From positions 434,001-498,000 of the forward strand of contig JAIXSY010000025.1 in the NCBI GenBank assembly GCA_027484445.1: a stretch of 64,000 nucleotides of DNA, in the 5' to 3' direction. The DNA comes from Verrucomicrobiaceae bacterium. Its GTDB lineage: Bacteria > Verrucomicrobiota > Verrucomicrobiia > Verrucomicrobiales > Verrucomicrobiaceae. Positions 55,216 to 61,084 of the stretch are shown in pieces. Positions within the stretch are counted from its first letter, which is position 1. Each line of letters begins with the position of its first letter. The notes under the pieces were generated by a model that searched no databases, was not told the origin of the DNA, and worked only from the letters and a program-made list of their open reading frames with translations. Position numbers and translations under genes: made by a program.

Positions 55216-55527
55216 TCACCCTCGCACCAAACAATACCCGAAGTCCATCTCCCAGCCGCGTTCCGTCTTCGTCGCGGGGATGGCGGGGGCGAGGTGGTAG
55301 AGGAGACGGCGGCCGTCCTGCGGGTTCTCGGCGGTGACGACGAGGCCCGCGCCGCGCAGGGCGACGAGATGCTTCAGCGTGGCGTCGAGCCGCTTGCCGA
55401 CGTTTCCGGCCAGAACGCTTGCGGTGCGGCCCTGGCCATCGGCGAGAATTTGAAGCAGGCGACGGCGGGTGGGATCGCCCAGCGCGGCATAGACGGTATC
55501 CGCCGGAATGACCTTCGGCGTCACCAT
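55216..55527 (-). CDS. ArsR-like winged-helix transcriptional regulator
   Basis: A 103-residue protein with the winged-helix core VYAALGDPTRRRLLQILADG, KRLDATLKHLVALRGAGLVV and the wing DGRRLLYHLAP. No metal-binding cysteine cluster like that of ArsR or CadC is present, so it may sense something else or act constitutively. The only plausible start codon (minus strand, 55527-55525) lies inside the displaced glyS 3' fragment, read antisense. The first five residues, MVTPK, are therefore encoded at the junction, and the natural start of the gene may have been replaced. It probably regulates itself and the unknown gene 25 bases downstream. Confidence 0.7.
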   Translation of the reverse strand: MVTPKVIPADTVYAALGDPTRRRLLQILADGQGRTASVLAGNVGKRLDATLKHLVALRGAGLVVTAENPQDGRRLLYHLAPAIPATKTERGWEMDFGYCLVRG

Positions 55528-55660
55528 CGACTTCGAAACCTGCGGCGAAAAAGGCCCCGAGCTCCAAGACACCGTCACCCTCCGCCACCGCGACAGCGGC
55601 GAGCAGGAGCGCGTGAAGATCAGTGAGCTGCTCGGGAAGCTGCTGCCGTTGGTGAGTTGA
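55508..55660 (+). pseudogene. Displaced glyS 3' fragment (50-codon frame)
   Basis: From 55512 the sequence copies the last 149 bases of glyS. An ATG at 55508, contributed by the flanking DNA, opens the frame MTFGVTIDFETCGEKG and runs without interruption to the native stop. It would encode only the very end of the anticodon-binding domain and cannot charge tRNA. The seven differences from the functional gene are all silent, so it came from a working glyS allele rather than from long neutral decay. Confidence 0.85.
55512..55660. repeat. Direct repeat copy B (glyS 3' end)
   Basis: Partner of 53725-53873 in the same orientation. Together they bracket about 1.6 kb holding the REP element, the unknown gene and most of the ArsR-like gene. 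Confidence 0.9.
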
Positions 55661-55677
55661 GTCCGGGCTTGAAGCCT

Positions 55678-55706
55678 CATGGCTGGTCCGTTAAAATCCA
55701 GCCATG
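55678..55706. promoter_or_regulatory. Inverted repeat over the MazE-like start, candidate operator
   Basis: CATGGCTGG (55678-55686) and CCAGCCATG (55698-55706) are perfect 9-bp inverted repeats with an 11-base spacer. The right arm contains the antitoxin ATG. It could be a protein-binding operator or an mRNA hairpin hiding the start codon. Confidence 0.45.
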
Positions 55707-55871
55707 AGCACCGCGCTTGAAATCGAAAAAGCCATCGAAGCCCTTCCGCAAGAGGAGCTGGGCAAGTTGCGCGAGTGGTTCCACGAGCGTGAGGCCACTC
55801 TTGCGGCCTCGGCCAGCACTTTTGCTCTCTACGACACCGAGGAGGGCGAGGAACAGCAATGGGAAGACTGA
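55704..55871 (+). CDS. Small antitoxin of a MazEF/PemIK-type pair
   Basis: A 55-residue acidic protein: MSTALEIEKAIEALPQEELG, then KLREWFHERE and an acidic tail ending GEEQQWED. The EIEKAIEALPxxEL helix pattern is common in small antitoxins of chromosomal type II systems. It overlaps the downstream MazF-like gene by 13 bases, showing translational coupling. The fold at the N-terminus is not clearly AbrB-like, so calling it MazE is positional. It should bind and neutralise the toxin, and may regulate the operon at the inverted repeat covering its start. Confidence 0.72.
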   Translation: MSTALEIEKAIEALPQEELGKLREWFHEREATLAASASTFALYDTEEGEEQQWED

Positions 55872-56182
55872 CCGCGCTGCGTGGTGAGGTCTGGCTCGTC
55901 GATCTGGGCATGGCGCAAAAGACACGCCCTGTCCTGATCCTCAGTGTTGGCTACAGGGATGAAGAGCGAGCCTTGGTCAGTTATGTTGTCAGAACCACCA
56001 GCACACGCGGCACCGAATACGAAGTGCCTCACCAAGCCCCCAAGTTCCTTCCTGGTGCCTTCGATGTTCAATCCATCGGCACCGTGCCGGATGTGCAGTT
56101 GATCCGCCGCCTCACGGTTTGCGACACGAACACACTCACCAAGGTCGAAGACGCCTTGAAGCGCTGGCTGGCCCTGCGCTGA
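55859..56182 (+). CDS. MazF/PemK-family endoribonuclease toxin
   Basis: A 107-residue protein with the MazF/PemK beta-barrel signature: LRGEVWLVDLG at the start, KTRPVLILSVGYRD with the basic residue near the active site, and VVRTTSTRGTEYEVP with the conserved Thr/Ser strand. PDVQLIRRLTVCD and the C-terminal helix VEDALKRWLAL complete the fold. MazF toxins cleave mRNA or tRNA at short motifs and stop growth when unbound. It overlaps its antitoxin by 13 bases. It sits in the accessory island between glyS and tRNA-Arg, next to a solo REP-element end. Confidence 0.85.
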   Translation: MGRLTALRGEVWLVDLGMAQKTRPVLILSVGYRDEERALVSYVVRTTSTRGTEYEVPHQAPKFLPGAFDVQSIGTVPDVQLIRRLTVCDTNTLTKVEDALKRWLALR

Positions 56183-56200
56183 GTGATCTCCCGCACTCCA

Positions 56201-56297
56201 GCGCCAAAGGCGCGAACGATACCAGCCTGGGCCAACGGCCCAGGACATGCCGCAAAAAAACAAGGTGAAGGGCTGAAAGCCTGCCCCATGCTCCTGC
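56201..56297. repeat. Solo REP-element left end without transposase
   Basis: The 97 bases here repeat the left end of the REP element at 53960-54056 almost exactly, in the same order and orientation: GCGCC-AAA-GGCGC (56201-56213), CCTGGGCC-AAC-GGCCCAGG (56226-56244) and GGGCT-GAA-AGCC(T) (56270-56282). No transposase follows, so it is a non-autonomous copy. Confidence 0.85.
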
Positions 56298-56380
56298 CTT
56301 GAGGTGGCACAGAGTCGTGAAAAAAAGCTCCGTGAAGGATGTGCCTGGAGTTTATCAATTCAGTCTTGCTGTTGACTGAG

Positions 56381-56457
56381 TGGCGCACCCGTCAGGATTC
56401 GAACCTGAAACCTTCTGATCCGTAGTCAGATGCTCTAATCCGTTGAGCTACGGGTGC
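56381..56457 (-). tRNA. tRNA-Arg(ACG)
   Basis: On the minus strand the cloverleaf starts GCACCCG at 56457 and ends CGGGTGC, discriminator G and an encoded CCA at 56381. The D-stem is GCTC/GAGC. The anticodon arm is TCTGA-CTACGGA-TCAGA with anticodon ACG, decoding CGN arginine codons after deamination to inosine. The T-arm is TCAGG-TTCGAAT-CCTGA. It closes the accessory island that begins after glyS. Confidence 0.96.
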
Positions 56458-56609
56458 GTTGCTGCCGTGTGGCGAGCGGGAGAGATAGCTAGACGAAGCC
56501 TTCCCTTTGTCAAACAGGGATATGTGTTTGAAATGATTTTCTGGTCAACGGCGGCGGTGATTGTTGGCTTTGCGGGATAGCTCAGCGGCTGGCGGGCGTT
56601 CTGTGGCGG

Positions 56610-57626
56610 ATGTTTCGTGCTTGGTTTCTTTGCTTTTTATCCACACTCGCTCATGCGCAGACCTGCGCGTGCACGATCCCCGTCTTTCGCTACGCGCTGG
56701 ATCGATGGGAGCCTGATCGGCTAACGCTGCGAGTGCCTGCGCCGATGGCGAAGAAGCCAGAGGTGCAGGAGCTACTGCGGCCCCTGCGTGCGAATGGTCA
56801 GGCGAATCTGGACCTGAAAACCATGATGGAGGCATCGCCGCAGCAGGCAGAGTTGCGCGACTCAAAAACGGGAGAGCAGGTGGTGTGGTCGGGAGATTTG
56901 GATTCTGCGTCTCTGAGCCAAGTGCTGGATTCACCTGCACGAAGGGTGCTGCTCGATCGAATCTTGTCTGGCCAGAGCGTGGTTTGGGTTCTGGTGGACT
57001 CGGGCACGCCGGAGGATCAGGCGCAGATGGAGCGCATCGAGCAGCGGCTGAAATTTCTCCAGCAGGTTGCAGCGCTGCCGATCCAGGACCCGCACGATCC
57101 CGACAGTCAGTTAGGGCCGGGACCGCGCCTCAAGCTGGAGTTTGGCACGCTGAGGCTAAAAGCCAGTGACCCTGCCGAGCAGGTGCTGATCCGCATGTTG
57201 GCAGGGCCAGAGACATCAGGAACGGGTGGCTTTGCCGCAGCAGTGTTTGGGCGGGGGCGCGTGCTGGGCTCTTGGCCGCTGGCGAAGCTGGATGACTTGG
57301 CGCTGGAAGATGCCTGCCTGTATCTCGTGGGGCGCTGCTCTTGCCGAGTGAAAAACCAAAACCCAGGCTGGGATCTGCTGCTGAATGTGAGCTGGGAAAA
57401 GGTGCTGAAGGAAGCACAGGCCAAGGAAGCAACGCAGCCATCTCCGCCCCCACCCGCCAAGGCAGAACCGGTGGAGGTGGTGCGCACGACACCCGCCGAC
57501 GTGGCGTTAGCGTCGAGCCCCAGCATCGAGGACCGGACCGGTGTGCCGCAGTCCTTCATTCTGCTGGCTTCTGCTGGACTTTTGTTGGTTAGCGTCGTGC
57601 TGATGCTTCGGAAAAACAAAACCTGA
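56610..57626 (+). CDS. Secreted, C-terminally membrane-anchored protein of unknown function
   Basis: 338 residues. A signal peptide (MFRAWFLCFLSTLAHAQ) is followed by CACTIPVFRYALDRWEPDRL, which looks like a short Cys-containing segment and conserved start. The central part is helical and Asp/Glu-rich. RCSCRV near the middle gives another Cys pair. A Pro-rich linker leads to one C-terminal membrane helix (FILLASAGLLLVSVVLMLRK). The cysteines and the position directly before a tandem solute-binding protein and a rhodanese suggest a redox or sulfur-linked periplasmic complex, but that is inference. I do not recognise the family. The next gene starts 6 bases after its stop. Confidence 0.7.
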   Translation: MFRAWFLCFLSTLAHAQTCACTIPVFRYALDRWEPDRLTLRVPAPMAKKPEVQELLRPLRANGQANLDLKTMMEASPQQAELRDSKTGEQVVWSGDLDSASLSQVLDSPARRVLLDRILSGQSVVWVLVDSGTPEDQAQMERIEQRLKFLQQVAALPIQDPHDPDSQLGPGPRLKLEFGTLRLKASDPAEQVLIRMLAGPETSGTGGFAAAVFGRGRVLGSWPLAKLDDLALEDACLYLVGRCSCRVKNQNPGWDLLLNVSWEKVLKEAQAKEATQPSPPPPAKAEPVEVVRTTPADVALASSPSIEDRTGVPQSFILLASAGLLLVSVVLMLRKNKT

Positions 57627-57632
57627 TTCCCA

Positions 57633-59156
57633 ATGCGCTCCTTTCTCGCCTTTCTCTTCCTCGCAGCTGCGGCGGGGCTTGGTTTTTATGCCTGGAAACC
57701 CTCACCGCAGGGGCAACGGGCAGCGCTCCAGGTGTTCTGCGCAGCGGGTCTGAAAAAGCCGGTCGAGGCGATCGCATCGGCTTTTGAAAAAGACACGGGC
57801 ACGCGCGTGGAGCTGCAATTCGGCGGCACAGGCACGCTGCTGAGCCAACTGCGCATCGCGAAGGTCGGGGATGTGTTCCTGGCCGCTGATGCGGGATCGC
57901 TGGCCGATGCACGCAAGCTGGAGGTCATTCGTGAAGTGCTGCCCGTGGCGGTGCAGCATCCGGTGATCGCGGTGGCCGCAGGTAATCCGAAGGGCATTCG
58001 CACTCTCGCGGATGTGGAAAGGGCAGACGTGAAGCTGGCCCTGCCGAATCCAGAGGCGGCCAGCATCGGCAAAGTGGCCAAGCAGCTGCTGGGGGCACGC
58101 TGGCAGTCACTAGCCCAGCAAGCAGTGGTGATGAAACCGACGGTGACTGAGATCGCAGCCGATGTGAAGCTGGGGGCCTGTGATGCAGCCCTCATCTGGG
58201 ACAGCACCGCTCCTCAGTTCGGGCTAGACGTGGTGCAGGTGCCAGAGCTTTCGACCCACGCGGAGGAAGCCAGCGCCTGCGTGCTAAGCAGTGCACTCGT
58301 CTCTGCCGAGGCGCTGAAATTCGCGCGCTACCTCAGTGCACCGGAAAAGGGCGGGGCGATTTTTCAGCAGCAAGGGTTTCAAACGCTGGGGGGGGATGCC
58401 TGGGCCGAGAAACCGGAGCTCATCCTCTACAGTGGCGGCGTGAACCGGCCTGCCATTCAGGAGCTGGTGCAGGCCTTTGCCAGCCGGGAGGGCATCGACG
58501 TAACGACCGTCTTCAATGGCTGCGGCATCCTCTGCGCGGCCATGAAGACCCTGAAGGACAGCACGAACCCGAAGTTCCCCGATGTCTATTATGCCTGCGA
58601 TGTTTGCTTTGTTCCTCCCGTGGCGCAGCACTTCCCTGAGGCTGTGCTTTTGACTGAGGCCGAGATTGTGATCGCCGTGCCCAAAGGCAATCCGAAGGGC
58701 ATTCAGACCTTGGCAGACCTAGCCCGACCTGGCCTGCGCGTCGGTTTGTGCAATGCGGAGCAGTCCACCCTGGGCTTCATGAGCGCAGGCATCCTGAGCA
58801 GCATGAACCTGCTGGAGAGTGTGATGAAAAACGCCTCCAGCCAGGTGCCGACCGGGGACTTTTTGGTGAACCAACTGCGCACCGGTTCGCTAGACGCCGC
58901 AGTGGTGTATCGAACCAATTTGCAAAGCCAACCCGAGCACTTCGACGCCATCCCTCTGCCTGCGGACAAGGCCAAGGCGATCCAGCCCTTCGCCGTGAGA
59001 AAAGATTCCCCTCACCGTGCACTGGGCTATCGCTTGCTCGACTACCTGAAAGCGAACCGCGCCAGCTTTGAGAAAGTGGGCTTTGTCTGGCGCGGCGATG
59101 CGGCCCCGGTGAAAAGTGGAGAGCTTGAGATTCCCGATTATCTCAAGCAGAAGTGA
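57633..59156 (+). CDS. Tandem (double-domain) ModA-like solute-binding protein
   Basis: 507 residues with an N-terminal membrane anchor or signal (FLAFLFLAAAAGLGFYAW). Domain 1 (about 30-260) reads LQVFCAAGLKKPVEAIASAF, ELQFGGTGTLLSQL, GDVFLAADAG, as in ModA-type oxyanion-binding proteins. Domain 2 (about 265-495) repeats the pattern: LILYSGGVNRPAIQELVQAF, TVFNGCGILCAAM and DVYYACDVCF. Two binding lobes in one chain without a permease or ATPase gene nearby is unusual for ABC uptake. It may act as a periplasmic binding or sensing protein, for molybdate, sulfate or another oxyanion. It lies in a three-gene operon between an unknown Cys-containing protein and a rhodanese. Confidence 0.8.
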   Translation: MRSFLAFLFLAAAAGLGFYAWKPSPQGQRAALQVFCAAGLKKPVEAIASAFEKDTGTRVELQFGGTGTLLSQLRIAKVGDVFLAADAGSLADARKLEVIREVLPVAVQHPVIAVAAGNPKGIRTLADVERADVKLALPNPEAASIGKVAKQLLGARWQSLAQQAVVMKPTVTEIAADVKLGACDAALIWDSTAPQFGLDVVQVPELSTHAEEASACVLSSALVSAEALKFARYLSAPEKGGAIFQQQGFQTLGGDAWAEKPELILYSGGVNRPAIQELVQAFASREGIDVTTVFNGCGILCAAMKTLKDSTNPKFPDVYYACDVCFVPPVAQHFPEAVLLTEAEIVIAVPKGNPKGIQTLADLARPGLRVGLCNAEQSTLGFMSAGILSSMNLLESVMKNASSQVPTGDFLVNQLRTGSLDAAVVYRTNLQSQPEHFDAIPLPADKAKAIQPFAVRKDSPHRALGYRLLDYLKANRASFEKVGFVWRGDAAPVKSGELEIPDYLKQK

Positions 59157-59596
59157 GGTCCATCATGCTGCGCTTTTTTGCCCTCCTTCCTCTGCTGCTG
59201 GCGGCCTGTGAGCCCACGCCGAGCCCGCCCGTGCTGACCTCTCCGCCTGAGGTCCAGCTGCCTGCCACGGTGAAGCGTCTGGAGCCTGAGGCAGCCGCTG
59301 CCTGGATTCAGGCGCACCCCCAGGCAGTGGTGCTGGATGTGCGTGAAGACTGGGAAATCGCCAAAGAAGGACGCATCGCGGGTGCCCTGTGGGCGGATTA
59401 CCTGAACGATGAACGCTTTGCCCAAGCCACGGGTTCGATTGATCCTGCCACGCCCTGCCTGATTTACTGCACGCTGGGCGGGCGCTCTGCCCTGGCTGCG
59501 GAAAAGCTGGTGGCACGTGGCTTCAAGGAGCTTTCGCTTTTGGATGGAGGATGGGAAGGATGGCTGCGCGCGGGGAAGCCGGTGCAGAAGCCGTGA
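59153..59596 (+). CDS. Rhodanese-like lipoprotein
   Basis: Up to 147 residues. A signal peptide ends in lipobox LLLAACEP, so the protein is lipid-anchored. The rhodanese domain shows AVVLDVREDWEIAKEGRIAG and the active-site loop IYCTLGGRSA with the catalytic cysteine. Rhodaneses carry sulfane sulfur on that cysteine. The GTG at 59153 overlaps the previous stop (GTGA); an ATG at 59165 starts a cleaner signal peptide. The 3' end overlaps the convergent NlpC/P60 gene by 74 bases. Operon membership with the tandem binding protein suggests a shared periplasmic role. Confidence 0.85.
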   Translation: MRSIMLRFFALLPLLLAACEPTPSPPVLTSPPEVQLPATVKRLEPEAAAAWIQAHPQAVVLDVREDWEIAKEGRIAGALWADYLNDERFAQATGSIDPATPCLIYCTLGGRSALAAEKLVARGFKELSLLDGGWEGWLRAGKPVQKP

Positions 59597-60236
59597 GCCC
59601 TGGCACGCTGCCATAGCCGTAGAGGCTGGCCTTGGCGTCCGGCTTGGGCAGCACAAAATCAAAGAGACTGACGCCTGTGCGGCGCTGCCCCTCGTAGCGG
59701 CGGCCATCGCTGGCACCAAAAATGATGGGCTTGCCCGTGGTTTTGTTTTGGCCCAAAAAAAGCATGACGTGCGTGACGGGGATCTGGCGCCGCGTGGCAT
59801 CGTAGGTGCCGGACCAAAAGATGAGGTCGCCAGGCCGCAGCGAGCCGAACTCGGCATGACCCAGGCTGTCTGCTTTTTCGATCCGATGCAGCCTGCCTTT
59901 TTTCTGCACCCAACCGCAGATCTGGTCAGACTGGCGGGGCACGTCTGCGATGCCTGCCTTTTGCAGCAGGTGGTAAATCGTACCCGAGCAGTCCATGCCC
60001 CCCCGAGAAGGATCATGAGAAGCGAAGACGTAGGTCAGTTTCATGCGCGTGAGCTCCAGCGCGGCACGGATGAGCTTCTGGATCGGCTCAGGCTGCTGAT
60101 CAAAGTCGAGCAGCTCTGACTCATCCAACGTACTGACCGCAGCGGGGCGTCGCACTTCCTCCGATTCGGCCATGCCGAGGAGCGGTAAACCGAGCATGAG
60201 CGCCATCAGGCAGCGAGGAAAGCATGAGGCAAACAT
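59523..60236 (-). CDS. Secreted NlpC/P60-family cysteine peptidase
   Basis: 237 residues from the ATG at 60236, which begins a signal peptide (CLMALMLGLPLLGMAES). The NlpC/P60 core has the catalytic cysteine Cys83 in GGMDCSGTIYHLL and the His in PVTHVMLFLG; the third polar residue would lie shortly after. These enzymes cleave peptide bonds in peptidoglycan stems. The longer frame upstream to 60404 is antisense-rich and unlikely. The C-terminal tail (SAPASPRAAILPILHPKAK) is encoded antisense to the end of the rhodanese gene. It follows the upstream secreted coiled-coil gene after 20 bases. Confidence 0.8.
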   Translation of the reverse strand: MFASCFPRCLMALMLGLPLLGMAESEEVRRPAAVSTLDESELLDFDQQPEPIQKLIRAALELTRMKLTYVFASHDPSRGGMDCSGTIYHLLQKAGIADVPRQSDQICGWVQKKGRLHRIEKADSLGHAEFGSLRPGDLIFWSGTYDATRRQIPVTHVMLFLGQNKTTGKPIIFGASDGRRYEGQRRTGVSLFDFVLPKPDAKASLYGYGSVPGLTASAPASPRAAILPILHPKAKAP

Positions 60237-60256
60237 GGTAATCTGAAGCGTGGAAT

Positions 60257-60916
60257 TCAGGGCTGCCAGCTCAGACGAATGCGGCCCGTGCGGACGGGTG
60301 GGGCACAGGGAGGACGGCAGGGCTGACCGTAACCCCAGCCTGGACTGTAGGTGGGAAAGCCCCAGCTTGGTGTGAACCAGCCCGGCTGCCCAGGAATCTG
60401 CCACCCAGGAACGATCACCGTCTGGCGGTAAATGCCCTCAGGAGTGAAGACGGCTCCCAGCGGAGGTAACGAAGGCACCCCCACGACAGATGGGGATTGA
60501 CGCGCCCGCTCGACTGCCGCACGGGCCTGCGCCTCTTGCCCGAGGCTACGCAGATGATCGCGCTGTGCTGCCGCAGCCAAGAGCTGAAAGCGTGCCTCTT
60601 CCCGGCGGGCAGCTTCCTTCTGGGCTTGGACACGCGCCTCCCGCTCCTGCTGACGGCGTGCCTCCATCTGCTGGGCATAGGCACGCGCGCGCTTCGCGTC
60701 GTAGCCCAGGCGCTGGCGCCACTCGGGCGAAAGATCCGTGAAGAGCACCCTCGCGGCCCCTGTGGCATGGCGAAACGAAACCGCATCTGGGTCCACGCGG
60801 ACGATCTCGCATTGCACAAAACGCTTGCCGGTCAGAGTCATGATCTCGGTCAGTGGCTGAGCCCATGTTGCCTGAAGGCTGAGGCTCAGCGCGAGGCAAA
60901 GAATCCTAAATTTCAT
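60257..60916 (-). CDS. Secreted coiled-coil protein with Pro/Gly/Trp-rich tail
   Basis: 219 residues from the ATG at 60916, starting a signal peptide (FRILCLALSLSLQATWAQ). The N-terminal mature part (LTLTGKRFVQCEIVRVDPDA-like) resembles the SHD1-type short domain seen in planctomycete proteins. A charged helix follows (ARAYAQQMEARRQQEREARV) that could form a coiled coil. The C-terminus is low-complexity, rich in Pro, Gly and Trp (PGWGYGQPCRPPC). Its stop is 20 bases before the NlpC/P60 start, so the two are probably co-transcribed. It may be an envelope partner or substrate scaffold for that hydrolase. Confidence 0.7.
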   Translation of the reverse strand: MKFRILCLALSLSLQATWAQPLTEIMTLTGKRFVQCEIVRVDPDAVSFRHATGAARVLFTDLSPEWRQRLGYDAKRARAYAQQMEARRQQEREARVQAQKEAARREEARFQLLAAAAQRDHLRSLGQEAQARAAVERARQSPSVVGVPSLPPLGAVFTPEGIYRQTVIVPGWQIPGQPGWFTPSWGFPTYSPGWGYGQPCRPPCAPPVRTGRIRLSWQP

Positions 60917-61014
60917 GGCCATGTGATGACGAGCATGACACGCCTTGGCTTCGATGCAGGTAAAAAAATCCTCTCCTGGCATCGCGTGCTGCGCGGATGA
61001 TGCCTCTCCCAAGC

Positions 61015-61052
61015 CGAAAAAAATCCCGGACGATCTGAAGGATCGTCCGGGA
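61015..61052 (-). terminator. Intrinsic terminator of the cytochrome-FGE gene
   Basis: TCCCGGACGATC (61024-61035) pairs perfectly with GATCGTCCGGGA (61041-61052) around a 5-base loop. Read on the minus strand it is followed by a run of seven T residues. It sits 32 bases past the stop of the gene at 61085. Confidence 0.9.
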
Positions 61053-61084
61053 CCAAAACAAAGCTGCGCTGAGGTCAGTCTAGC

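Noticed and set aside
55028..55588. Minus-strand 186-codon frame across the glyS fragment
   Set aside because: Its start mirrors the antisense of glyS and its remainder is an out-of-frame shadow of the ArsR-like gene.
53725..55660. Explaining the glyS repeat as a simple transposon target-site duplication
   Set aside because: 149 bp is far longer than transposon target duplications and the copies differ at seven silent sites, so they were not made by copying one site at insertion.
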